Made by a program: the position numbers and the translations under genes. This document shows positions 10,928 to 22,019 of a stretch of DNA of 64,000 bases, piece after piece. Position 1 is the stretch's first letter, and each line of letters starts with the position of its first letter. The stretch is from Streptomyces sp. NA04227 (GTDB lineage Bacteria; Actinomycetota; Actinomycetes; Streptomycetales; Streptomycetaceae), in assembly GCF_013364195.1 (NCBI RefSeq), contig NZ_CP054918.1, positions 7,057,001 to 7,121,000 of the forward strand, given 5' to 3'. A model generated the notes under the pieces. The model did no database searches and was not told the origin of the DNA. It was given only the letters and a program-made list of their open reading frames with translations.

Positions 10928-11116
10928 GGGATATGCCACCACGCGCGGACGCGCCGCGGCCTTCGCGCCACGTGGCGCGGCCCACTGTGCCGAGGGCGGT
11001 CCCCGGAGCGCCGCACCGAAGGCATACCGTGAGACCGGAACGTGTGTGCGGTGACCCCGCGGCGCGCGACCTGAACTCGATGAGACTCGATGGATTCGAG
11101 AGGCAAGGGAGACGAC

Positions 11117-12487
11117 ATGGGCGCCGGGCGCACCGCGTTGGTCGAAGATCTGATGGAGCGGTTCCCGCACGTGCCGCGCGAGGCGGTCTTCAAGGAGGAC
11201 CTGCTGCGCGGCGGTATCGCCTTCGACGAATCGGCCCTCAGCGATTCCGCCAACGAGGCCGCGGGCGACGTCAAGCCGAAGTCCTACTTCATCTTCTCCT
11301 TCGACCACGGCACGCTGCCCGAACTCGGCGCCGCCGCGCTGCGCCGCCCGCCGGAGGAGATCGTCCTCACCGGTGGCCCGTACGACCTGCGCCGCACCGT
11401 GGTCTCGGTCCGTGTGAACCCGAAGTCGCCCTACCGCGTCGCCGCGGGCGAGGACGGCATGCTCGGCCTCTACCTGGACGGGTCCCGGATCGCCGACGTC
11501 GGCCTGCCGCCGATGCCGGACTACTACCGGCACACCCTGGAGAACGGCAAGTCCGTCATGGAGGTCGCGCCGACCATCCAGTGGGGTTACCTGATCTATC
11601 TCACGGTGTTCCGGGTCTGCCAGTACTTCGGTGCCAAGGAGGAGTGCCAGTACTGCGACATCAACCACAACTGGCGCCAGCACAAGGCCGCCGGGCGCCC
11701 CTACACCGGCGTCAAGCCGGTCGAGGAGGTCCTGGAGGCGCTGGCCCTGATCGACAAGTACGACACCACCAAGTCCTCCACCGCCTACACGCTGACCGGC
11801 GGCGCCATCACGTCCCACATCGGCGGCCGGGACGAGGCCGACTTCTACGGCCAGTACGCCAAGGCCATCGAGGAGCGCTTCCCCGGCCGCTGGATCGGCA
11901 AGGTCGTCGCCCAGGCCCTGCCCAAGGACGACGTCAAGCGCTTCCACGACTACGGCGTGCAGATCTACCACCCCAACTACGAGGTGTGGGACCGCCGCCT
12001 GTTCGAGCTGTACTGCCCCGGCAAGGAGCGCTACGTCGGCCGTGACGAGTGGCACCGCCGCATCCTGGACTCCGCCGACGTCTTCGGCGCACGCAATGTG
12101 ATCCCGAACTTCGTGGCGGGCGTGGAGATGGCCGAGCCGTTCGGTTTCACCACCGTCGACGAGGCCATCGCGTCCACCACCGAGGGCCTGCGCTTCTTCA
12201 TGTCGCACGGCATCACGCCCCGGTTCACCACCTGGTGCCCCGAGCCCACCACCCCGCTCGGCAAGGCCAACCCGCAGGGCGCGCCGCTGGAGTACCACAT
12301 CCGGCTGCTCGACGCCTACCGCTCCACGATGGACGAGTTCGGCCTCTCCTCGCCCCCCGGGTACGGCCCCGCGGGCCCCGGCCGCGCGGTCTTCTCGGTC
12401 AGCTCCTTCATGGACAGCCTGGACCCGTCGCGGACCCCGGTGGAGGACGCTCCGGCCGACAACCGGCCCGTGGGGGAGGGTAGTTGA
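11117..12487 (+). CDS. Radical SAM protein with CX8CX2C motif
   Basis: A 456-residue protein read as radical SAM. The cluster-binding cysteines appear to be C168, C177 and C180 (CQYFGAKEECQYC), giving CX8CX2C instead of the standard CX3CX2C. An N-terminal domain of about 150 residues has no recognised family (EIVLTGGPYDLRRTVVSVRVN). After the motif come barrel-like segments YTLTGGAITSHIGG, GVQIYHPNYEVWDRRLF and ARNVIPNFVAGVEM, similar to the BioB/ThiH layout. AGGGAG precedes the ATG at 11117; an earlier in-frame ATG at 11090 has a weaker site. The substrate is unknown. Downstream are an SRPBCC protein and an aldehyde dehydrogenase set on the same strand. Confidence 0.8.
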   Translation: MGAGRTALVEDLMERFPHVPREAVFKEDLLRGGIAFDESALSDSANEAAGDVKPKSYFIFSFDHGTLPELGAAALRRPPEEIVLTGGPYDLRRTVVSVRVNPKSPYRVAAGEDGMLGLYLDGSRIADVGLPPMPDYYRHTLENGKSVMEVAPTIQWGYLIYLTVFRVCQYFGAKEECQYCDINHNWRQHKAAGRPYTGVKPVEEVLEALALIDKYDTTKSSTAYTLTGGAITSHIGGRDEADFYGQYAKAIEERFPGRWIGKVVAQALPKDDVKRFHDYGVQIYHPNYEVWDRRLFELYCPGKERYVGRDEWHRRILDSADVFGARNVIPNFVAGVEMAEPFGFTTVDEAIASTTEGLRFFMSHGITPRFTTWCPEPTTPLGKANPQGAPLEYHIRLLDAYRSTMDEFGLSSPPGYGPAGPGRAVFSVSSFMDSLDPSRTPVEDAPADNRPVGEGS

Positions 12488-12638
12488 GGTTGAGGTGACG
12501 GCCGGGGTGGCCGACCTGGGCGCAGTGGGCAGGCGCCGGGCCGGCCCCGACGCCCACGCCTCCCTCGAATCCATGTCGGTGCGGCGTGCGGTCCCCGTCC
12601 TGCGACCGGGCCGTACCGGCACGTCGTAGGATCCTCCG

Positions 12639-13073
12639 GTGGCTTTCATCCGGCTTGTCCGTACGTCCGCCCACGATCCGTCCGAGACCTGGCGGCGGCT
12701 GACGCAGTGGGAGCGGCACGCGGCGGGGGTGCCGTTGACCCGGATCACCGTGCTCGTCGCGCCGCCCGGCGGGAGGGGCACCCGGTTCGTGGCGCGGACC
12801 GGGCTCGGACCCCTCGGCTTCGACGACCCCATGGAAGTGGTGTCCTGGCACCCGCCGTCCGGACCCGACCCGGGCCACTGCCGGATCGAGAAGCGCGGCC
12901 GGTTCGCCACCGGCCACGCCGAGATCGCCGTGCACCCGGCGGGCGTCGGCGGCTCGCGTGCCCAGTGGCAGGAGGAGCTGCGGGTGCGGTGGGTGCCGGG
13001 CTTCCTCGATCCCGTACTGGCCTTCGCGGGGCGGCGGTTGTTCGGCCGGGTGATCGACCGGTTGCTGGTGTGA
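12639..13073 (+). CDS. SRPBCC family protein
   Basis: A 144-residue single-domain protein of the SRPBCC (START-like, polyketide cyclase/dehydrase) fold. It starts with the usual strand and helix (FIRLVRTSAHDPSETWRRLTQWERH), has the GRGTRFVARTGLGPLGFDDPMEVVSWHPP middle, and ends in the long C-terminal helix LDPVLAFAGRRLFGRVIDRLL. Such proteins bind small hydrophobic ligands, and the ligand here cannot be told. The start is GTG with no strong ribosome-binding site. It lies 150 bp after the radical SAM gene on the same strand, so it may be separately transcribed. Confidence 0.75.
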   Translation: MAFIRLVRTSAHDPSETWRRLTQWERHAAGVPLTRITVLVAPPGGRGTRFVARTGLGPLGFDDPMEVVSWHPPSGPDPGHCRIEKRGRFATGHAEIAVHPAGVGGSRAQWQEELRVRWVPGFLDPVLAFAGRRLFGRVIDRLLV

Positions 13074-13217
13074 ACGGGGCGCGCGGTGGGGCCGAATGCT
13101 CCCGCTCGCTCCGCGCTCGCGCCGGTCAGCCGAAAGACACCGGTGCGCCGGGCGCGGATCTGCGTCACGATGGGTAGCCCATTGCTTCGCGGACGGTGAA
13201 GGAGTCGAGGACAGGCC

Positions 13218-14492
13218 ATGTCAGCGCGTGGTGGACTCCGGCAGCACAGGGCGACGCTCCAGGCCCAATGGTCCCGGTACGTACCGCAGTTGGCGGCCGG
13301 GGGCGTGGTGGCGCGGGAGTTCTGGCCGGAAGGCGGGACGGGACCGGCGGCCGCACCGTCCGCCGCCGTCCCGCGCGCGGAGGTCGCCGACTCCTGGCGC
13401 CGGTCGCTCGGCACCGTCGACCCGGGCCGCGACAGCGCCCCCGACAGCGACGCGGGCGAGATCCGCGCGCGCTGGACCACCTCGCCGCTGCGGCGGCCGG
13501 TCACCGAACTGGCCGGGGAGATGCGCAGCATCGCGGACGCCGGATACATCGCGGCGGTCACCGACGAGTCCGGGACGATTCTGTGGACCTGCGGCGGCCG
13601 GGTGATGCGCCGCCGGGCCGAACGCGTCAACTTCGCGCCGGGCGGCTGCTGGGACGAGCCCGCCATGGGCACCAACGCCCTGTCCCTCGCGCTGCACAAC
13701 GGCCGCCCCAGCACCGTCTTCTCCGCCGAACACCTGGTCGCCGCGCTGCACAGCTGGACCTGCTACTGCGCCCCGATCCGCGACGCCCGCGGCCGCACCC
13801 TCGGCGTCCTGGACCTGTCCACCACCTGGGACCGCTCGCACCCGCTGGCCCTGACCACGGTGCGCACCCTGGTCTCCAGCATCGAGGCCCGCCTGCGCAC
13901 CGGCGAGGACAACTCCCGTTCCCCGCACGGCGCCGTGCGCCTGAACTGCCTCGGCCGCGAGTCCGCGCACCGGGACGGCATCCCGCTGCGGCTGCCGCCG
14001 CGCCAGTGGGAGATCCTCGTCCTGCTCGCCCTGGAACCCGACGGCCGCCGCCCCGAGCAACTGCGCCAGGCCCTCTACGGGGACCGGCAGGTCAGCGCCT
14101 CCACCTTCAAGGCCGAGGTGTCCCATCTGCGGCGGGCCCTGGACGGGGCGCTGTCCAAGGGCACCTACGCGCTGACCCTGCCCGTCGACTGCGACGCCGT
14201 CCAGGTCCTGCACGCCCTGCGGGCACGCGACCTGTCGACCGCGCTGCGCCTGTACCGCGGACCGCTGCTGCCGCACTCCGAGGCGCCCGGCATCGTCGAG
14301 TGGAGGGCCCGGATCGACGTGGCCCTGCGCCATGCCGTACTGGAGGACGACAGCCCCGAACACGCCCTGCGCTACGGCGAGTTGGTGCCCTACGACCTCC
14401 AGGTCCACGAACACGCGCTGCGGCTGCTGCGCCCCGGCGACGGCCGCCGCGGGCTCGCCGCCGGGCGGCTCGACGCGGCCCTGCGGGACTGA
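13218..14492 (+). CDS. GAF-domain transcriptional regulator with winged-helix C-terminus
   Basis: A 424-residue regulator. Residues about 55-225 look like the N-terminal part of AcoR-type regulators: a SWRRSLG segment, then a GAF sensor domain (AGYIAAVTDESGTILWTCGG, GTNALSLALHNGRPSTVFSAEHL, CAPIRDARGRTLGVLDLS). AcoR proteins continue with an AAA+ domain and Fis helix; here the C-terminus instead has a winged-helix module (LRLPPRQWEILVLLALE, then ASTFKAEVSHLRRALDGAL). It stands directly before the aldehyde dehydrogenase gene, and AcoR/ExaC pairings are common, so it probably activates exaC in response to an alcohol, aldehyde or acetoin-like signal. Confidence 0.8.
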   Translation: MSARGGLRQHRATLQAQWSRYVPQLAAGGVVAREFWPEGGTGPAAAPSAAVPRAEVADSWRRSLGTVDPGRDSAPDSDAGEIRARWTTSPLRRPVTELAGEMRSIADAGYIAAVTDESGTILWTCGGRVMRRRAERVNFAPGGCWDEPAMGTNALSLALHNGRPSTVFSAEHLVAALHSWTCYCAPIRDARGRTLGVLDLSTTWDRSHPLALTTVRTLVSSIEARLRTGEDNSRSPHGAVRLNCLGRESAHRDGIPLRLPPRQWEILVLLALEPDGRRPEQLRQALYGDRQVSASTFKAEVSHLRRALDGALSKGTYALTLPVDCDAVQVLHALRARDLSTALRLYRGPLLPHSEAPGIVEWRARIDVALRHAVLEDDSPEHALRYGELVPYDLQVHEHALRLLRPGDGRRGLAAGRLDAALRD

Positions 14493-14651
14493 ACAGCCGC
14501 CGCGCCACCGGTCATTGGCGTGCCCACGTCCGCCAACCTCTCACCAACCTCAGCCGTGCACAGTGGCCCCCGGGCGAGGTGCGCGCGGGCGGGCCGCACA
14601 CGCCGCGCCCGGCAGCCCCGCATCCCCCGCATCGCCCCGAGGAGAGCCGCC

Positions 14652-16168
<1,517 letters not shown>

Positions 16169-16169
<1 letters not shown>

Positions 16170-16615
16170 TGACGGGGTCCGAAGCCGACGGCACCAAGCG
16201 CGGCACCGGGCCCGGGCACGAGGTCGTACGGGTCGAACTGACCGATGCCGCCGCCGCGTTGGTGCGCGCCCTGGTCGCGGTCCACGGTCCCGTGATGTTC
16301 CACCAGTCCGGCGGCTGCTGCGACGGCAGCGCTCCGATGTGCTACCCGCGCGGCGAGTTCCGGGTCGGCGCCGCCGACGTACTGGTGGGCCTCGTCGAGC
16401 GGGACACCCCGTTCTGGATGAGCGCCGACCAGTACGCCCACTGGCAGCACACCCGGCTGACCGTCGACGTGGTGCCGGGCCGGGGCAGCGGCTTCTCGCT
16501 GGAGGTCCCCGAAGGCGTCCGGTTCCTGCTCCGCTCACGGCTGTTCACGGACGAGGAGTACGCGCACCTCGCCGGGCAGCCGCCTCTGCCCCGGGGAGAC
16601 GGCCCGCCCGGTTGA
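16169..16615 (+). CDS. DUF779 domain-containing protein
   Basis: A 148-residue DUF779 protein. The family core is clear: VMFHQSGGCCDGSAPMCYPRGEF, with three cysteines that may hold a metal, then DVLVGLVERDTPFWMSADQYAHWQHTRLTVDVVPGRGSGFSLE. DUF779 genes are regularly found beside exaC-type aldehyde dehydrogenases, and here the ATG overlaps the exaC stop. A role in maturation or activity of the dehydrogenase is suggested by that pairing alone; no biochemical function can be read from the sequence. Confidence 0.88.
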
Positions 16616-16683
16616 GCGGCGGGCAACGGGCCGGTTCCCCGGCCGGGCGCCGCCGTCCGCTCCGGTGGCCGGGCGGCGGCGCC

Positions 16684-16728
16684 CCCTTGGTCGTGCGGGG
16701 TCCCGGAGTCGGCGCCGGGACCCCGCAC
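16684..16728. terminator. Terminator repeat, copy A
   Basis: A perfect 14-bp stem (16693-16706 with 16715-16728) and 8-nt loop lie between the convergent DUF779 and response-regulator genes. The 45-bp block is repeated with a single mismatch at 20861-20905, and weaker similarity extends some 50 bp further left in both copies. Confidence 0.75.
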
Positions 16729-16833
16729 CCGGTGGCCGGCACACCTGTACCCGGCACGCAGATCCCCCAACTCCCTGTTGGATCAGGTCTGTTGGCCCAG
16801 GCCCGTCCGGATCAACCGCACGCCCGCTCAGTG

Positions 16834-17487
16834 CTACGGGGCCACCAGGCCCGCCTCGTAGGCGAGGATCACCAGGTGGACGCGGTCGCGCGCGTCGAGC
16901 TTGGCGAGCAGCCTGGTCAGATAGGTCTTGGCGGTGGCGACACTGAGGCAGAGCTCTTCGGCGATCTCGGTGTTGGACAGACCCCGGCCCACCAGGGTGA
17001 GCACTTCGCGTTCCCGGTTGGTGATGCCGTCGAGTTCCCTTCGCCCGGGCGGCGTCGCGCCGGGGCGGTCCGCGAAATCCTTGATCAGCCTGCGGGTGAC
17101 ACTCGGCGCGATGAGGGCGTCTCCGGCGGCGACGACACGGACGGCGGCCAGGATGTCGTCCAGCGCCATGTCCTTGACCAGGAACCCGGAGGCACCGGCG
17201 CGCAGGGCTCCGTAGACATAGTCGTCCTCGTCGAAGGTCGTCAGGACGACAACCCGCGCCGCGCTCGTGCCCGTGGTGATCCGCCGGGTGGCCTCGATGC
17301 CGTCCATGCCGGGCATCCGGATGTCCATCACCACCACATCGGGGGCGAGTTCGCCGGTCAGTCGGACCGCTTCGTGCCCGTCGCCCGCCTCGCCCACCAC
17401 GTGGACGTCCGCGGTGTCGGTGATGACCATGTTCAAGGCCGCGCGAACCAGAGGCTGGTCGTCGGCGAGCAGCACACGGATGCTCAT
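16834..17487 (-). CDS. NarL/LuxR-family response regulator
   Basis: A 217-residue two-component response regulator. The receiver domain has VLLADDQPLVRAAL, the phospho-acceptor Asp in DVVVMDIRMPGMDG, the conserved Thr in VVLTTFDED and Lys in GFLVKDM. The C-terminal LuxR helix-turn-helix is LTNREREV-like (ITNREREVLTLVGRGLSNTEIAEELCLSVATAKTYLTRLLAKL). The start ATG at 17487 overlaps the kinase stop by ATGA, so the pair is co-translated. The divergent ABC transporter genes are the likely target. Confidence 0.93.
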   Translation of the reverse strand: MSIRVLLADDQPLVRAALNMVITDTADVHVVGEAGDGHEAVRLTGELAPDVVVMDIRMPGMDGIEATRRITTGTSAARVVVLTTFDEDDYVYGALRAGASGFLVKDMALDDILAAVRVVAAGDALIAPSVTRRLIKDFADRPGATPPGRRELDGITNREREVLTLVGRGLSNTEIAEELCLSVATAKTYLTRLLAKLDARDRVHLVILAYEAGLVAP

Positions 17488-18860
17488 CGGGCTCCCGTCC
17501 TCGTAGCGGCTCCGGCCCCGGCTCCGTTCCCGGCACGGGCCCTGGGCGCTGTCGGCACGGGCAGCCGGGCGGTCACCCGGAAGCCGCCCTCCGGACAAGA
17601 CCCGGCGCTGAACCGGCCGTTCAGCAGGGCGACCCGCTCCCGCATCCCCACCAGCCCCAGTCCGGCGCCCGTGTTCCCGGTGCCGGCCTCTGCCGCCCGC
17701 TTCATGTTCGTCGCGCCCTTCTCGTACGTGCCGCCGCCCCGCCCCCGGTCGACGACGTCGACGACGAGTTCGTCCTCGCCGTAGTCGACTCTGACCCGGC
17801 AGCAGTCGGCGTTCGCGTGGCGTACGACGTTGGTCACGGCCTCCTGCACTATCCGGAACGCCGCGAGGTCGAGATCCGCCGGGAGCGGACGGGGGGTGCC
17901 CTCACGGCTCACCTCCACCCGGACCCCGGCGGCCGTGGTCGTCGCGGCGAGCCGTTCGAGATCCGCCAGGCCGACGGCCGGGCGCAGCGGCGCCGGTGCA
18001 CGCCGCCGGGGCCCGTCCGGCTCCGGATCCCGGTGGGCGGCGCCCCGCTTCTCGTCCTCTCGGTCCGCTTCGTCCGCCTGCCGCAGTGCGCCCAGCATCC
18101 GTCGCAGTCCGGCCAGCGTCTCGCGCCCCACCTGTTCCACGGTGAGTATCGCTGCGCGGGCCTTCGCGGGCTGCGTCTCCATCACCCGGGCCGCGGCACC
18201 CGCCTGGAGGGCGATGATGCCGATGCTGTGGGCGACCGTGTCGTGCATCTCGCGGGCGATGCGCAGCCGTTCGGCGGTGACCGCCTCGGCGGCCGCCCTG
18301 GCGTGCAACTCGGCGGTGTGGGCCCGGGCTTGATGCACCGAGTTGCCGACGAGCCAGGCGATGACGACGGTCAGAGCGACGAACGGCTCGGAGGCGGTCC
18401 CCGATTCGCTTCCGGTGGCCGACCGCAGGAGGAGGTAGCCGGTCAGCACCCCCAGGGCTGCCGACGCCGCCAGGATCGCGGTGCGCCGGGTCCGGGTGGC
18501 GGCGACATGGCACAGGGCCAGGTCCGCGCCCAGAAACTGCAGCGGCGGAACCTCGTTCTGCTGCCAGGCCACCGTCGAGACGACCGTACCGGCGAGCACC
18601 AGGCCGTACCCCGACGTCGTTCTGTGGCGCAACAGCGCACAGCCGGCCAGAACAAGGAGGAAGGCAAGGGCGAGCAACAGCAGGGCCGCGGGCGAGTCCA
18701 GGCCGTCGCGGGGATAGCTCAGGGAGTACTCGTGGCGGGGCGGCAGCACGACGTACTCGATCACCGGCTGTACCGCTGCCGTGCACCACACCAGCGCCGT
18801 CCACAGTCCCGGCGGTATGCGCTTGAGCAGCGGCAACGGCGGAGGCGGTGAGGCGGGCAT
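17484..18860 (-). CDS. Sensor histidine kinase (HisKA_3 type)
   Basis: A 458-residue membrane kinase. The N-terminal 190 residues hold several hydrophobic segments (WTALVWCTAAVQPVIEYVVL, AALLLLALAFLLVLAGCALL, PFVALTVVIAWLVGNSV) without a recognisable ligand domain. The phospho-acceptor His is in RIAREMHDTVAHSIGIIALQ. The ATPase domain shows the N-box RIVQEAVTNVVRHA and the G-box GAGLGLVGMRERV. An insertion rich in Arg, Pro and Ala separates the two, and a Gly/Ala/Arg tail ends the protein. The ATG at 18860 lies only 6 nt after a promoter-like TACGAT, suggesting a leaderless mRNA. Confidence 0.9.
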   Translation of the reverse strand: MPASPPPPLPLLKRIPPGLWTALVWCTAAVQPVIEYVVLPPRHEYSLSYPRDGLDSPAALLLLALAFLLVLAGCALLRHRTTSGYGLVLAGTVVSTVAWQQNEVPPLQFLGADLALCHVAATRTRRTAILAASAALGVLTGYLLLRSATGSESGTASEPFVALTVVIAWLVGNSVHQARAHTAELHARAAAEAVTAERLRIAREMHDTVAHSIGIIALQAGAAARVMETQPAKARAAILTVEQVGRETLAGLRRMLGALRQADEADREDEKRGAAHRDPEPDGPRRRAPAPLRPAVGLADLERLAATTTAAGVRVEVSREGTPRPLPADLDLAAFRIVQEAVTNVVRHANADCCRVRVDYGEDELVVDVVDRGRGGGTYEKGATNMKRAAEAGTGNTGAGLGLVGMRERVALLNGRFSAGSCPEGGFRVTARLPVPTAPRARAGNGAGAGAATRTGAR

Positions 18861-18866
18861 GCCGCG

Positions 18867-18895
18867 ATCGTAAGGGGGTGCGGGCGACCGGTCAT
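18867..18895 (-). promoter_or_regulatory. Probable leaderless promoter of the kinase gene
   Basis: On the minus strand, ATGACC (18895-18890) and TACGAT (18872-18867) are separated by 17 nt, and 6 nt later comes the kinase ATG. This spacing is what leaderless Streptomyces transcripts show. The 35-region matches TTGACR only in part. Confidence 0.4.
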
Positions 18896-18993
18896 CGGCC
18901 CCCGGTCGTACAACCTGGGTCGACATCCGCGCCCGGCGATTGTCCACGCGGGTCCGACGACGAGCGGGAACGCCGGACGGCACTGTGGGCACC

Positions 18994-19902
18994 GTGATCG
19001 AAGTCAAGGCACTCACCAAGCGATACGGCGCCACCACGGCCGTCAAGGATCTGACCTTCAGTGTGCGTCCCGGCGAAGTGACCGGGTTCCTCGGGCCGAA
19101 CGGCTCCGGAAAGAGCACCACGTTGCGGATGATCCTCGGCCTGACCGAGCCCACCGGCGGCTCGGTCACCATCGACGGCCGGCCGTTCCGCGACCGCCCG
19201 CGCGGCCTGCGTCATGCCGGCTCGCTGCTCGACGCGCACGACGTGCACGGCGGGAGGAGCGCGGCGGCGCATCTGTACGCACTGGCGCGCGGCAACCGCA
19301 TCCCGCGGCACCGGGTCGAGCAGGTGCTGCGCGAGGTCGGCCTTGCCGACGCCGCCCGGCGCCGCGTCGGCGGCTTCTCGCTCGGTATGAAACAACGGCT
19401 CGGTATCGCCTCCGCCCTGCTCGGCGACCCACCCGTGCTGCTCTTCGACGAGCCGCTCAACGGCCTTGACCCGGAAGGGGTGCAGTGGGTGCGTGGGCTG
19501 TTCAGGGGGCTCGCGCGGGAGGGCCGCACCGTGTTCGTCTCCAGCCATCTGATGTCGGAGATGGAGCACACCGCGGACCGCCTGATCGTGATCGGCCGTG
19601 GCGAACTGCTCGCCGCCCAGAGCCTCGCGGAGTTCTCGGCCCGTGGCGACCGGCGCAGCGTCACCGTGACCACGCCCGCCGCGGCCGCCCTGCGCGAACT
19701 GCTGACCGCCGAGGGCGCCACCGTGCGAGGCGAGGGCGAGCAGCTCACCGTGACCGGCCTGTCCGCCGTACGGATCGGCGAGATCGCCCGCCGCCACGGC
19801 CTGCCCCTGCACGAACTCAGCACCCGCTCCGCCTCGCTGGAGGAGGCCTTCATGGAGCTCACCGCCGACAGTGTCCAGTTTTCCGGAGGAGACCCCCGGT
19901 GA
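18994..19902 (+). CDS. ABC transporter ATP-binding protein
   Basis: A 302-residue ATPase of the DrrA/CcmA-like export group. Walker A is GPNGSGKST, the signature is FSLGMKQRLG, Walker B is VLLFDEPLNGLDPEG and the switch His lies in FVSSHLMSEME. The C-terminal 90 residues are the usual accessory domain of this group (SVTVTTPAAAALRELLTAEG). The GTG at 18994 begins exactly at the conserved MIEVKALTKRYG strand; an upstream frame extension lacks homology. It overlaps the permease GTG by 4 nt. It is divergent from the two-component genes, which probably control it. Confidence 0.93.
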   Translation: MIEVKALTKRYGATTAVKDLTFSVRPGEVTGFLGPNGSGKSTTLRMILGLTEPTGGSVTIDGRPFRDRPRGLRHAGSLLDAHDVHGGRSAAAHLYALARGNRIPRHRVEQVLREVGLADAARRRVGGFSLGMKQRLGIASALLGDPPVLLFDEPLNGLDPEGVQWVRGLFRGLAREGRTVFVSSHLMSEMEHTADRLIVIGRGELLAAQSLAEFSARGDRRSVTVTTPAAAALRELLTAEGATVRGEGEQLTVTGLSAVRIGEIARRHGLPLHELSTRSASLEEAFMELTADSVQFSGGDPR

Positions 19903-20774
19903 CCGCGCAAACCCCCACGACGACCGACGTCACCGGCGGCGAGCCCGCCGCCCGTGAACCCGGCGTCCGCCAACTCCCCGCCCGTTTCCGTGACGTGGTC
20001 GCCGCCGAGTGGATCAAACACCGGTCGCTGCGCTCCACCTGGATCGCGTACGGGGCCACCGCCCTGGCCGTCGTCGGCGTCAACGCCGGTACCGCCTACG
20101 ACACGTACAGCCACTGGACGGAGCGGACGTCGAGGGACCGTGCGTCCTTCATCGCTGACGGCATCCCTCTTCAGGAGGCGTTCACCGCGAACGGGGCCCT
20201 CCTGATGGCGCTGGCCCTCGGTGCCATCGGCGCTGTGGTGATCGTCGGGGAGTTCAGCACGGGAAGTGTCCGGACGACGTTCGCGGCGGTTCCGGACCGG
20301 CGTGCGGTGATGGCGGCCAAGGCCGTTGTCGTGGCGGTGGTGACGACCCTCTTCGGCGTGGTCGTCTCCGGGGTCTCGTTCGCCGTGACGCAGGCGATTC
20401 TCGAACGCAGGGACGCGGGCGTCTTTCTGGGCGAACCGGGAGCCCTCCGGGTCGTGCTGGCATCGGCCCTGCTCGCCCCGGTGTGCGCGCTCGCCGGACT
20501 CGCGCTCGGCGCCGTCGTCCGGCACACGGCTGCCACCCTGATCATCACCGTGGTGGTCGTCCTGGTCCTGCCGCTGTTCCTGACCGACGGCCGCCGCTGG
20601 TCGGCGGTGGCCGGGCACACCCTGCCCTACAAGGCGTGGCTCCGGCTCGTGGACATCCACTACGCGCCGCCCGCCTATCCCTGGAGCACCGGCGGGGCGT
20701 GGACCGTCTACGCGGTGTGGGCCTGCGCCGCCGTTGTACTCGCCGTCGTCGGTGTCCACCGGCGGGACCAGTGA
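19899..20774 (+). CDS. ABC transporter permease
   Basis: A 291-residue ABC-2-type permease. A Thr/Pro-rich cytoplasmic lead of 30 residues precedes the FRDVVAAEWIKHRSLRSTW motif that starts many such permeases. About six hydrophobic segments follow, among them WIAYGATALAVVGVNAG, ALLMALALGAIGAVVIVG and LIITVVVVLVLPLF, together with EFSTGSVRTTFAAVPDR. The start is GTG, overlapping the ATPase stop, with GGAGGAGAC placed upstream. With the ATPase it should form an exporter; the substrate may be a lipid, a peptide or an antibiotic and cannot be told. Confidence 0.9.
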   Translation: MTAQTPTTTDVTGGEPAAREPGVRQLPARFRDVVAAEWIKHRSLRSTWIAYGATALAVVGVNAGTAYDTYSHWTERTSRDRASFIADGIPLQEAFTANGALLMALALGAIGAVVIVGEFSTGSVRTTFAAVPDRRAVMAAKAVVVAVVTTLFGVVVSGVSFAVTQAILERRDAGVFLGEPGALRVVLASALLAPVCALAGLALGAVVRHTAATLIITVVVVLVLPLFLTDGRRWSAVAGHTLPYKAWLRLVDIHYAPPAYPWSTGGAWTVYAVWACAAVVLAVVGVHRRDQ

Positions 20775-20860
20775 GGAGCCCGGCACGCACCTGCCCGTCG
20801 GGCTAACGGCCGGCTCCCCGTCCGGGCCGCCGCCCACTCCGGTGGCTGGGTGCCGACGCT

Positions 20861-20905
20861 CCCTTGGTCGTACGGGGTCCCGGAGTCGGCGCCGGGACCC
20901 CGCAC
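20861..20905. terminator. Terminator repeat, copy B
   Basis: The second copy of the block at 16684-16728 in the same orientation, with one mismatch. The stem (20870-20883 with 20892-20905) has one A-C mispair. It lies between the convergent ABC permease and trypsin genes. Confidence 0.75.
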
Positions 20906-20916
20906 CTGGCGGCGGG

Positions 20917-22019
<1,103 letters not shown>

